Shown in pieces: positions 34,601-42,229 of a DNA stretch of 64,000 bases (within the stretch, counting starts at the first letter, position 1; every line of letters begins with the position of its first letter). Position numbers and translations under genes: made by a program. The notes beneath the pieces are model-generated. The model was not told where the DNA came from, did no database searches, and worked only from the letters and a program-made list of their open reading frames with translations. The stretch is from Triplophysa rosa (taxonomy: Eukaryota > Chordata > Actinopteri > Cypriniformes > Nemacheilidae): contig NC_079896.1 in assembly GCF_024868665.1 (NCBI RefSeq), positions 1,598,999 through 1,662,998 on the forward strand. The letters are read 5' to 3'.

Positions 34601-36736
34601 CCACTACCGTCACTTGCACATAGCCTGTTTTTTATTTAAATTATTCATAATTGTGATGATAGTGTTTGTAATGCGTTTGACAGAAAATTGACAGATAAAA
34701 GAAAAGGGTTTGGTTGAAGTGATAACTACGCTATATGCTTCTGTCAGCTGGCTTTCTGATTGGGTATTGTTTTGTTCCACGTGACAATCAACAGAGATCT
34801 TGTGCGTTTGTCCTCGGGGTTTCCCCCACACTTCAGAATATTTACGATTCGCGATCGGGGCGGCTCCGATGTTCTTCCGATCAGGTTCATTCACTCTTAA
34901 CACACACCACAGACCACACAACAGGAAAATCTGATAAAATAATCTTTAGAGCCGTTTAAGATCATCGGGACTTTACCTAGGATTGTCGGAATGGGAGAAA
35001 TCGGCCCGATTATTTTGTGGTGAGGCCCCGGCATGATAAATCCGTGTAGGCGGTGTATGAGCTGGGCAATTCCAGCGTTATGGACGTGACATTTTGCGTT
35101 ATGGACGTGACATAAAAATGCTCAGAGAATGAATTTGTTACTATTATATTGAACCATCTGTTTATATTTTACTGAACCCTTGTTGATAGAGTCTAAACAT
35201 CAAAAAATGTCAGTCTATGAAAAAAATGTATATTTAAAAAAGGGAAATAAACATGGGACAGGGACGATAAACTTTGTAGGATTTCTATAAAATAAAATGC
35301 ACAATCCTGAAGCAATAATACCCAATGAATGGAGAAGGGATGCCTCTTTATAGAACATAAAATAGTTACTTTATATTCATCATTTTCATGTGTCCATTTA
35401 TGAGGAATGTGTAGCGTTATGGATGTGACAATCCTGAAAATGGCACTTACCTGACTATGAAAAATCATGCACTAAAAATAAAACAAATGCTTTAGAAAAT
35501 TGAAGAGAGATCTCACATGGGTATTTGAACCACCAAATGTTTAAATCTGTGCTGTTACCATAGTAAAAACCGCTGGTAAAGAATTCGTTTTTTCGTGGTA
35601 AGGTTGACATTTTCACGGAATTGCCCAGCTGTGCTCAAAATTTAAAGAGACAGTTAACCTTTAATTGAAATCGCCATGAAAATGTTTTATGTTATATACA
35701 TTTTATCTATGCCATAATTGTGTTAACAAAAAATAACAAATTATTTTTACGAGCTGAAAGGTAGAAAAAATATGAAAAAAATGTTTTCATTCCGTTATTA
35801 TATACAAAAACGAGACAGATGAGAGTTACACACAATTTATTACCATTATAAGTATTACCATAAAATATACCACATTGGTACCTGGTGGTAATATCCTAGT
35901 TCTCTGCTGTGCTATAGCATTTATCGTTTCATTGTTAAACAAAAAAAACCTGTCATGATGAATAATGGCTAACGTTACTATCCTACAAATCACAAAAAGT
36001 ATTGTAATAATACTGTGATAGTGTCCGGTTAGGTCATGATACTAAAATTAATTTACCATATTGATAGCATTAGCATACGCAAAACACGATAAAAACACTG
36101 GTACATTTTTGCTCCGTGATGCCCGTTTAGAATCATAACCAACGAAGCGCGACTCGAGAATGATTCAATCGTTTGAATAGATTCTTGGCCGGTTGGCGAT
36201 TCAGTCTAAACGATTTCTACGGTTCACTTACAGACGCAAGCGTTTGCGCCATTTTCTCACATATAAAAACATGTAAAAACAGAAAAGGGTCATTTTAAAA
36301 CGACGAGAAGCAAACTCAAGCAAGATGATTCGACAAAGCTAGCCAGAAAAAAAAAGAATCATATCGCGCCTCAGAAACGAAGATATCCACTCAACACCTG
36401 TGAGAGGCGTCGCTGCAGCCCGCAGGTAAAGACGTTCATCAACCAAAACAATCAGCCTTTCCCTTACGAAAAGTGGTTTTATAGGGGAATATTAAATATT
36501 ATACAATAAGACATAAGAGATTCACGTGCATTTTAAAATACACAGTCAATGATGTGCTTGTAGTTAAAGATTCAGATACAGTTCTCGTCAAATCCAGCTG
36601 AAGGAAATGTGACAGTGTTTCTCAATGTCACCTCAATGTTTAGCAACCGATTCTTTTTCAGTAGTGTTCATCACGTTTGTTGAGATTATGTAAAACTCGC
36701 GCACTTACATTGAGAAGATGCTGCAATCCCAACCAT
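8134..36736 (-). CDS. cbfa2t2: cbfa2t2 (MTGR1), ETO-family transcriptional corepressor, with two in-frame TGA codons at conserved Cys positions
   Basis: Minus-strand exons in transcript order: 36736-36709, 16007-15864, 14825-14584, 14509-14420, 11578-11397, 11311-11064, 10987-10902, 10809-10605, 9680-9612, 9384-9194, 8427-8134. All join in phase: 1779 bases, 592 codons plus stop (human about 600). Domains: NHR1/TAFH from residue 101 ([18 protein letters not shown], then [20 protein letters not shown]); an SP-rich linker with [11 protein letters not shown] and [13 protein letters not shown]2 tetramer helix ([26 protein letters not shown]); NHR3 (EAVNEVKRQ); MYND zinc finger at 497-533 with [15 protein letters not shown]. 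The tail, rich in SRASTPATP, matches CBFA2T2 rather than RUNX1T1 or CBFA2T3. Family role: a nuclear scaffold that recruits NCoR/SMRT, mSin3 and HDACs and acts with PRDM14 in germ-cell and stem-cell programmes. Odd: codons 100 and 344 are TGA where relatives have Cys (see findings). If TGA is read as stop, only a 99-residue peptide is made. The start has a strong context (A at -3, G at +4) and matches the MVG-type human isoform. Confidence 0.92.
9890..9946. repeat. CA microsatellite in cbfa2t2 intron 8
   Basis: Interrupted ACAC tracts between exons 9680 and 10605. Confidence 0.85.
10190..10560 (+). mobile_element. Teleost non-autonomous repeat, copy 1 of 3
   Basis: Starts CAGCTGCGGAAAAAAGTAAG. 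It shares long collinear stretches with 56618-57545 (same orientation) and 59845-60290 (opposite orientation): the AACACACACTGGACTGAAA block, the TCACTCCTGAGGTTTGATT block, and GAAAATGAAAAC-GGAGAAA. This copy is internally shortened. Confidence 0.7.
10605..10809 (-). other. cbfa2t2: cbfa2t2 exon 8 (NHR2) with in-frame TGA at 10798-10800
   Basis: Reads V-L-N-[TGA][11 protein letters not shown]. Relatives have LNC followed by IM(D/E)MVEK. The acceptor (CTCGCAG) and donor (GTGAGT) are good. The upstream exon ends in phase 0 at LDH and the downstream exon joins in phase. The rest of the exon ([15 protein letters not shown]) is fully conserved, and its own Cys is TGT. Confidence 0.88.
11670..12060 (+). 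repeat. 391-bp dispersed direct repeat, copy A
   Basis: Begins ACGGTTTCAAAG. It contains TTACTGCGCATGC, AACTTCCGGTACAC and TTACTTGGCTAAACT, and ends at CACTAGCC. It matches 18681-19071 in order and spacing. In cbfa2t2 intron 4. Family not recognised. Confidence 0.75.
12600..12905 (+). repeat. GAGATCTC-rich dispersed repeat, copy
   Basis: Contains CTCACAAATGTCTCC, GAGATGTCAACAACGCG and CAGATTTGTCAAGTCTGTCA. The same blocks occur at 14095-14265 and 25485-25730, and inverted at 6480-6640. In cbfa2t2 intron 4. No terminal repeat or coding capacity was seen. Confidence 0.65.
13640..13730 (+). repeat. Teleost interspersed repeat fragment
   Basis: GTAAAGCTGCTTTGCAACAA followed by AAAAAGCACTATATAAAT and an A/T-rich GAATTGAA end. 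This is a recurrent teleost repeat tail known from memory. Truncated. Confidence 0.5.
14095..14265 (+). repeat. GAGATCTC-rich dispersed repeat, copy
   Basis: Reads AGAGATGTCAACGATGTGTC, GAGCTCAGATTGGTCAAGTC and TCAATCAAAATCTCAATATG, near-identical to the other copies. In cbfa2t2 intron 4, close to exon 14509. Confidence 0.65.
14584..14825 (-). other. cbfa2t2: cbfa2t2 exon 3 (start of NHR1/TAFH) with in-frame TGA at 14698-14700
   Basis: Reads N-Q-Q-L-P-A-T-[TGA]-G-A-R-Q-L-S-K. Human CBFA2T2 has LPATCGARQLSK. The remainder ([20 protein letters not shown]) is essentially unchanged from mammals, with a GTGAGT donor. Confidence 0.88.
15206..15708. mobile_element. hAT-like MITE
   Basis: Left end AATAGGGCT, right end AGCCCTATTA, with subterminal GATTCGATTGG / GATCGATTG blocks in inverted arrangement. 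This is the common fish GGGCTGGG type. Target duplications are degraded. It sits between cbfa2t2 exons 2 and 3 and contains no transposase frame. Confidence 0.6.
16620..17110. promoter_or_regulatory. Non-repetitive GC-balanced block in cbfa2t2 intron 1 (enhancer candidate)
   Basis: Unlike the flanking AT-rich, repeat-laden sequence. It has many distinct words (GGGCCACCGGGCCC, GAGCGAGCACTATCGGCC, CGCGCGGCGCGCC), no stop-free conserved frame and no dinucleotide runs. Cross-species conservation is not known from the sequence alone. Confidence 0.25.
17310..17366. repeat. Perfect palindrome with outer imperfect arms
   Basis: 17325-17351 is a perfect 27-nt inverted repeat: ACAATTGACAATA, a single A, then TATTGTCAATTGT. 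Outer TTATCA / TGATAA extend the symmetry. In cbfa2t2 intron 1. Confidence 0.85.
18681..19071 (+). repeat. 391-bp dispersed direct repeat, copy B
   Basis: Begins ACGGTTTCAAAGCGACAACA. It shares TTACTGCGCATGCAGG, AACTTCCGGTACACATAC, CTTACTTGGCTAAACTT and the TACAATAAAAT tail with 11670-12060, and the two spans have the same length. In cbfa2t2 intron 1. Confidence 0.75.
19110..19960 (+). repeat. ACTATAGTA-rich array with a 120-130 bp higher-order unit
   Basis: The block is dominated by TACTATAGTA, CTACAGT and AGTATAC words. A longer unit (ATTTACTATAGTAGCTA, AGTACAGA, ACTA-AGTATCC, TTTCTCTAAT, ACTATA) recurs at about 19593, 19721 and 19842, with a weaker copy near 19363. In cbfa2t2 intron 1. 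Confidence 0.8.
20150..20345. promoter_or_regulatory. Non-repetitive block in cbfa2t2 intron 1 (enhancer candidate)
   Basis: Contains TCCATTAAGAGCGCCTCAAT and AAAGCGGCGACCCGCCTCTG in complex sequence lying between two repeat-rich stretches. Inference only. Confidence 0.22.
20948..21023 (+). repeat. GT microsatellite
   Basis: About 75 bases of TG repeats with a few GC interruptions, in cbfa2t2 intron 1. Confidence 0.97.
22260..22640. promoter_or_regulatory. Non-repetitive block in cbfa2t2 intron 1 (enhancer candidate)
   Basis: Contains AGTTAGGGCCACAATGAGCC, CTTATTAGCGGGCCACACAG and GGACAATGGCTTGATTGAAC. Complex, GC-balanced, non-coding in all frames. Possible conserved element; inference only. 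Confidence 0.25.
22919..23759. mobile_element. Non-autonomous hAT element, 841 bp
   Basis: Terminal inverted repeats TAGGGCTGCACGAT and ATCGTGCAGCCCTA. Flanks GTACACTT (22911-22918) and GTTTACTT (23760-23767) agree at 6 of 8 positions, consistent with an aged 8-bp hAT target duplication. The interior holds inverted AATCATAATCACGATTA-type words and no transposase. Confidence 0.8.
24931..24960 (+). repeat. CT microsatellite
   Basis: A short pure TC run in cbfa2t2 intron 1. Confidence 0.9.
25485..25730 (+). repeat. GAGATCTC-rich dispersed repeat, copy
   Basis: Reads GAGACATCAATGAGATTAAA, CAGATATTTCTCCTGAGAAA, ATCTCACAAATGTGTC, GAGCTCAGATTTGTCAAGTC and GATCTCAAAATGAACTC. This is the fullest version of the family. 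In cbfa2t2 intron 1. Confidence 0.65.
26250..26545. mobile_element. Teleost repeat cluster (TTGGCAGACGC tag plus degraded TTAA-MITE)
   Basis: ACATTTACATTTAAGCATTT then GGCAGACGCTTTTATCCAAA is a widespread teleost repeat tag, also seen at 53655. It is followed by TTCACCCTCAGACCTG ... TGAGGGTGAATAAATGA, the inner arms of the MITE family found intact at 29292-29700. Confidence 0.6.
27385..27448 (+). repeat. CA microsatellite
   Basis: About 60 bases of AC repeats with CGCACGC variants, in cbfa2t2 intron 1. Confidence 0.95.
27605..28053. mobile_element. Degraded hAT-like element
   Basis: Left GTAACGATTCACTCAG and right GGTGAATCGCTACATCCCTA are inverted relatives of the common fish GGGATGCAACGATTCACC end. 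ATCACGATACGA words lie inside. No open transposase frame. Confidence 0.45.
28933..30203. mobile_element. AGTATACTT-rich element carrying a nested MITE
   Basis: Ends TCCTTACCAAA on the left and TTTTCGTAAGGGTA on the right are imperfect inverted repeats. The interior is filled with AAGTATACTT / TACTTAAAAGTA words. It is interrupted by a TTAA-flanked MITE at 29292-29700. In cbfa2t2 intron 1. Confidence 0.5.
29292..29700. mobile_element. TTAA-flanked MITE (AAAGGGACAGTTCACCC family)
   Basis: Perfect TTAA at each end. The inverted arms contain GGGACAGTTCACCCAAAAAT and ATTTTTGGGTGAACTATCCC, with TCACCCTCAGG / GGGTGAGTAAATG subterminal blocks. Whole and partial relatives are at 40436, 46060 and 56894, with fragments at 26320 and 38030. 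Confidence 0.85.
30545..30658 (+). repeat. GT microsatellite
   Basis: About 110 bases of GTGT with GTGCGTGC variants, in cbfa2t2 intron 1. Confidence 0.97.
31393..31689 (+). repeat. GA-rich compound microsatellite
   Basis: Nearly 300 bases of purine GAGA repeats, with a pure (GA) run of about 80 bases at 31609-31689. Transcribed as TCTC in cbfa2t2 intron 1. The Ser/Leu-rich open frames through it are artefacts. Confidence 0.97.
33280..33790. promoter_or_regulatory. Non-repetitive GC-balanced block in cbfa2t2 intron 1 (enhancer candidate)
   Basis: Complex sequence with CCGTGGAGCCGAAGCGGGTC, GCTTTATTCGCCGCCCGCAC and CCAATTAAAGCGCTAATTC (homeodomain-like TAAT words). No repeats or conserved frame. 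Inference only. Confidence 0.28.
34140..34151 (-). promoter_or_regulatory. Candidate CTCF-core motif
   Basis: The minus strand reads CCACTAGAGGGC, a full match to CCASYAGRKGGC, inside cbfa2t2 intron 1. Confidence 0.3.
35060..35630. mobile_element. MITE-like element with AGCTGGGCAATTCC ends
   Basis: Left AGCTGGGCAATTCC and right GGAATTGCCCAGCT are perfect inverted repeats about 570 bp apart. The interior has tandem GCGTTATGGACGTGACAT and a later GCGTTATGGATGTGACA. No coding capacity. In cbfa2t2 intron 1, near its 5' end. Confidence 0.65.
36709..36736 (-). other. cbfa2t2: cbfa2t2 first coding exon
   Basis: Encodes M-V-G-I-A-A-S-S-Q plus one base, with a GTAAGT donor. The leftover T joins AC of the exon at 16007 to give Tyr, then [17 protein letters not shown], the segment shared with human CBFA2T2. 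The other human N-terminus (MAKESG type) was not found in this window. Confidence 0.75.
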
Positions 36737-36870
36737 TCTCTCGAGCTGCTCCTCTGTGTGTGTTTTCCACTCCACTTTACTGAGACATCCACTGACTGAC
36801 ACAGTCGCGCGCGTGCGTTTGTGACCTCATTACAGGAGGCGGAGCTGTTGGTGGTTCTGTTGTGTTTACA
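36737..36870 (-). promoter_or_regulatory. cbfa2t2: cbfa2t2 5' UTR and probable core promoter
   Basis: Directly upstream of the ATG on the minus strand. It contains CpG-rich bits (GCGCGCGTGCG) and a GAGGCGGAG block in an otherwise AT-rich area. No TATA box was seen. The transcription start was not determined. Confidence 0.4.
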
Positions 36871-38663
36871 TATTCATGTACCATAGCATTTACATGTCCC
36901 ATCGTCCAAATGGCTTTATGCTTTCCCCTAATATAATAATAATACATAGGTCCACGCCAATGATTATTTTTTATTGTTGTAATATTATCGACAACTCGTC
37001 ATATCAAGATTTGTTTTCTAAAAAACATATTGATAACAGAGTGGGAAAAAATGACTGTGTGTCTATTGATCTGGATTGAGACAGTTGTTAAATAGTGCTT
37101 TTTTATCCTTATCCTAATTTTTTTTGTACTTTTATTCTTTTCAATAACACTGAAAGTCGTTTTGATTGTTGACCACACTTTTATCATCCATGTGCAAACG
37201 AAGATGAACGAATGCTGCTATAGATATTTGCATAAAATAACACTCAAATACAAGCAGGTGTTTTTAAGCCGGACAATGTTGTGTGGTTAATGACTCGTAT
37301 AACTCATGTAAGATTTACCCAATTACCCATTCTTGAAAAGAAAACAGGCTTTGTTCACACTAAAGAGAAAACATGATTTCTTCTTGATTTTTTACATCAA
37401 CTGTTCAAACTGGAATTTATAAGTATGCAGATTCGATTTTGATTTTTTGTTAGCAGTGGTGTAGTTTTTAAGCATGGCCAGAATGCCCAAGTCAATTTAT
37501 TTTGCCCATGTAATTATATATGTTTATATAATCGGTGCATTTTGTCACCGTCATTCTGCATGTTTAATTTCAGATTTTTTTGTCCTCACACGGCTGATAT
37601 AAAGCACATTAGTTCTTCCTTTCAGCATCTGAATCATTTGCCATCAGCATCTTTGCTGTAGCTTTCAGTTTAACGTTGCATCAGGTGCCGTAGACAAGAA
37701 TGGGTCTCCATCTATTCATCCAACAGGATGAGACCTCCCCCCAATCCCTCCGCACCCCCACACACACATGCCACGCGTTCTTTCCTCGTGTCCCCCCACG
37801 AGTCGCCACCTGCTCGTGTGTATGCAACACAGCTGCTGACCGACAAGAACAAATTAACACCCACCGTCCTGGAGTGAGGGGGATTCTGCGTCTCCTCCGC
37901 CGGGAGCCGTTTCATACCTGCTGTATTTGTGTTATACTGATGGCTAGTCAATAACGTAATGAGTTAAGACTGTATCGGTAGCAATTAATTAAGACTCATA
38001 AAAACAATTTGAAATGATGCATAAAACAAATTCTCTCATCGTCTTTTACCCTCATCTGGTTGAGACTCTTTTTTCAATGGAACACTAAAGAAGATATTTT
38101 GAGAAATGTCTCAGCGGTTTTGTGTCCATACAATGTAAGTCAATGGGGTTCTGTGTTGTTTGATTATCAACATTCTTCAAAATATCTACTTTTGTGTTCT
38201 GCAGAAGAAAGAAAGTCATACAGGTTTGAAATGACACGAGGGTGAGTAAATGATGAGAGAAAGTCCCCTAGCAACATCACAGCAACCTTTGTGCGACACT
38301 CATATTTTTTATAAAATGTCAAATTCTGGTTCGTCTTCTAATGCGATGATGTGCATTTCAAGGGAAGGTTAACACGTTTCTCCTTCTCAATTGTTTTTAA
38401 GCGGTCAGACTTTGAGGATCCAGACAAACAAACACAAAAGATGTACAAACACTGCCGTAAGTGTGCTGTCTATGAATACTGCGTGTATGACTCCCATCCT
38501 GCCTTTGTGATGATAATTCGTAACGGGCAAATGAAGCAGCGTTTTCTGAGAGGGTGAGCATGTGTTACATCAACAAAGACAGGCATGAATTAAACAGAAT
38601 GACACGAGTTAGCCTGCTGATATGACTCGTGTCAACGTGTGTGTGTGACAGCTGGGGTTGTGT

Positions 38664-38665
<2 letters not shown>

Positions 38666-38707
<42 letters not shown>
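38666..38707 (+). repeat. GT microsatellite
   Basis: About 20 TG units. Confidence 0.95.
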
Positions 38708-38709
<2 letters not shown>

Positions 38710-40394
38710 CTTAGTCACTGGTCTATTTAGCCCACTAGTAGGTCTTTCACAATGCAACAGCTTGAGAATGACCCAGGCATGCGACGCACACACACGCGCA
38801 ACTGCATCACAACAAAGGGACCGTCTGCCTCCTTCAGCGGTCTGTTCAACTGCTTTTCCTGCTGCTCTGTTCCTCTGTGTGTTTGTGTGTGTGATTGTGT
38901 ACCTGCTGTTCTCCTGCGATCTAAGCAAAAGGCTGAGGTCACAGAGGTCAGCAGGCAGACGCCTGGTTAACCCTCCAGGGTAAAGACATCTTCATACACA
39001 CACGCGCCACTTACGCAGTAAGATTATATATGAGCAGATGGCAGCCCGCGATGTTGTCTGATGATATAAAGTACCTCTTCACAAATACATATATTTACAT
39101 TTCATTTTTTTATCAGTGTAACGCACACACACAAACACACGGGGGTGGTGTTGTTGTACTCCGTCTCACTTCGGACCGCCGCATAGCAAACAAAGTACAG
39201 TAGCTGTCCACTGTGGAATTTTTAAAACAGCATTTTTATAGTCTTTTATCATTTTTGTACATGCAGTTTATTCAAACACATGAAATGATGAAATTGTTAC
39301 AGCACAGGATTGTTGATGTGTCACTTTGGACAAAAGAGTCTGTTAAATTAATACTAAAATGTACAGATAAACAGCATAATGATCGCAACAGAAATGTGTG
39401 TCTAGCATCCCAAATAAAGACAATTATACATCTTTAGAAAAACCAAACACCACGTACACAAACAAAAACAGCAAAGGTACAAAGACAGACAGAGAAGTTT
39501 AAGAGGTCAGACAGACAGAGAGGATTATGAGAGCAGATGGTTTAATGACGGTAAATACACAAACCATTATGCAAATGCACATGAATATATAAATATCATT
39601 GCATACGTTTATTATAGTATGCATTTGTACCATGGTGTTCTTATATGTTATGATTATTATTGTACAATAGTACCGTCACAGTGTTCATTTGGTAAGAATA
39701 TAAAGGTTTCTGAAATGTTCTCCATAAAGAACCTTTAACATCAACAGAGGCTTTTTTTGCACAGAAGGTTCTATGCAGTGGAAAAGGTTCTCCAGACTAT
39801 TAAAAGGTCTTTTAAGAACATTTGACTGAAAGGTTATTTAGGGACACAAAAATTATTCCTTAGCATAGCTGCTGAAATCCTTTCATAGCACCTTTTTTTA
39901 AGCATTGGTCATTACCACATTGAAGTTTAAACATAGATTTACCATGTTATGAATATCACAAGTAAATTGAAAATGATATATTACAGACTATACTGTATAT
40001 GAGATTTCTAGATTAAAATGGCATTGAAAGAGCTAAAACTGAGCAGTAGTAAGCGTCAAATGTAAGTGGCTTCTTTTATATCCTGATAATATTTAGAATA
40101 TGGTTGTATTCCTCCCAAACCTGTGTTTAATAACTTAAACTTAACTTAATTAAAATGAATTATAATGTTAAATGGTCAGAGGGTGTAAATAAAATGTCTA
40201 AATTATTGTTTTTTTGTTTTGTTATTGTATGTATGTTTTGTGGGTGGTTTTCATGCCATATTCCACAATCTTCTTATTGTTGGGCAATATTGTGTGTTAA
40301 AAAGTCATGCAAATAAATAATTTTAAAAAAATGTAATAGATTGAACTAAACTGAACTGAATAGATGAACTACAGGCCGGATCTTTGACTACAGT

Positions 40395-40406
40395 GCCACC
40401 TACTGG
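40395..40406 (-). promoter_or_regulatory. Candidate CTCF-core motif
   Basis: The minus strand reads CCAGTAGGTGGC, a full match to CCASYAGRKGGC, in the divergent cbfa2t2-snta1 intergenic region. Confidence 0.3.
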
Positions 40407-40435
40407 AAAGAAAGTGTAAGAGCATTACTCAGCCA

Positions 40436-40835
40436 TTAAAGGGATAGTTCACCCAAATATGAAAATTATGTCATGAATTACTCACCCTCAAGTAGTTCCA
40501 AAACTGTATACATTTCTTTGTTCTTTTGAACATAAAAAAGATATTTAGAAGAATGTTAGCAACTGACATTTCTGGGGCTGTCAAAAAATGGTAGTCGAGT
40601 GTTTGTTTTCCTAAATTGCTCAAAATATCTGCTTTTGTGATTAACACAACCAAATATAGGCTATATATACAAAAAAATTCTACTATGGTAGTCAATGGTG
40701 CCCCAGAAAACTCTGTCACTAACATTCTTCAAAATATATTCCCTGTGTTCATCAGAACAGAGAAATGTATACAGGTTTGCAACAACTTGAGAATTCCTGA
40801 CAAAATTTTCATTTTTGGGGGGTGTATCCCTTTAA
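40436..40835. mobile_element. TTAA-flanked MITE
   Basis: Ends TTAAAGGGATAGTTCACCC and GTATCCCTTTAA, with the family's inner blocks ACTCACCCTCAAG and CATTCTTCAAAATAT. 400 bp, non-coding. Confidence 0.75.
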
Positions 40836-40900
40836 CATGATAAAAAAATGTTTAAAAATGACAAATATGATTTGTATTAATTCAACTATTAAAAAACAAA

Positions 40901-41127
40901 GGCCCAGTTTCACAGACACGGCTTAGCTTAAGCCAGGACTATGCCTTAGTTGAATTAAGATATTTATGTCGCTTTTATAAAAATACATTACTTGTTTGCA
41001 TCTCGAGACACAACAGTGGCACTGATATATTTTAAGATGTTTCTGAGCAAGTTATATTCAGTCAAGACAGGTCACACATTCCTTTTAGTCTGGGACTAGC
41101 CTTAAGCCTTGTCTGTGACACCGGGCC
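40901..41127 (-). mobile_element. Palindromic GGCCCGGTTTCACAG element, copy 1
   Basis: Begins GGCCCAGTTTCACAGACACG and ends GTCTGTGACACCGGGCC. It carries TTAGCTTAAGCCAGGACTAT and GGGACTAGCCTTAAGCC. Relative to copy 2 it lies in the opposite orientation. Confidence 0.75.
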
Positions 41128-41299
41128 AAGTTGTTACCATATAAGGTGATTTGCAACCACAAATTACAGACATTCATATATAATATAGATCTATAAACTT
41201 TTAGAGTAAAGCCAGACAAAGGTAATTATATTAAAAATATACAGTATAATCACATGATCATATTCATAAACCTGCATGTGTTCCTGTTACTTTATTGAT

Positions 41300-41410
41300 G
41301 GAGCATAACATTACCAGTGGATAGTTCATGGGTTCGATCCCAAGGAAAACACGTGTATAGCTTTGTAAGTCACTTTGGATAAAACAATCTGCCAAATGCA
41401 TAAATGTATA
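41300..41410 (+). mobile_element. tRNA-derived SINE (truncated)
   Basis: A B-box-like GGTTCGATCC (41331-41340) is followed by the teleost SINE tail GTAAGTCACTTTGGATAAAA and AATGCATAAATGTA. The 5' A-box part is weak. Tail-only remnants are at about 12325 and 39310. Confidence 0.6.
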
Positions 41411-41984
41411 CATGTAAAATACCATGGTACTCCAAAGAATGTATCATTAATCAGAAAATACCAAAATGTCACCATGGTGTCATCTCCAAGCACGGTAAAA
41501 CCATAGTATGTTGTAAGTGCAATGGCAGACCAACATGGTAAACCACAAATGAGAATTTCACCATCTTTTGCTCTTTAGGGATCAGACACAACCTACTTAG
41601 GAAGAAAGAATGATGCGTGAGTCATAAACTCTCCAGCCAACTAATTAGGCCATTGGAGTATTAAATGTGCTGTACACTAGTGTGATGTTTAAAACTCTGG
41701 AGAAATGATGTCGGGTCACACTGTGCATTGTCACGGCCCCGTCATATTCTTCCCAAATAAAACGCGAGTCAGGAAGTTTTAGTAATGCATTTGAGAAATG
41801 GGCATTATCTGGTTTGGTTTATTGTAAAACATCCCATCATGTGTCATAAAGCCAAACGGTGGTTGTAAAATCTCTCAATTATCTGCATTGATATGTGAGT
41901 AATGGACTAACTTTGGTTTCTGTCCTATTAAAAAGACATAGTCCAACAGAGACAGTTTAGTCTCTCTCTAAATACTTAAACTCT

Positions 41985-42229
41985 AAGGCCCGGTTTCACA
42001 GACCAGGCTTAAGGCTAGTCCCAGACTAAAATGAATGTGAGACCTGTCTAAACTGAATGTAACTTGCCCCAAAATATATTAAAATATATCAGTGCCATTG
42101 TTTTGTCACAAGATGTTCACCAGTAATGTATTCTTCTAAGGTATTTTTATAAAAGCGACATAAATATCTTAATTCAACCAAGGCATAGTCCTGGCTTAAG
42201 CTAAACCGTGTCTGTGAAACCGGGCCTAA
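41985..42229 (+). mobile_element. Palindromic GGCCCGGTTTCACAG element, copy 2
   Basis: GGCCCGGTTTCACAGAC at the left edge and GTCTGTGAAACCGGGCC at the right edge form a perfect 17-bp terminal inverted repeat. TAA flanks both sides (41984-41986 area and 42227-42229), which suggests a PIF/Harbinger-type 3-bp duplication. It is a relative of copy 1, about 0.9 kb away. Confidence 0.75.

Noticed and set aside
38351..38557. A 68-codon frame with several Cys residues
   Set aside because: No conserved spacing, start context or neighbouring exons support a gene.
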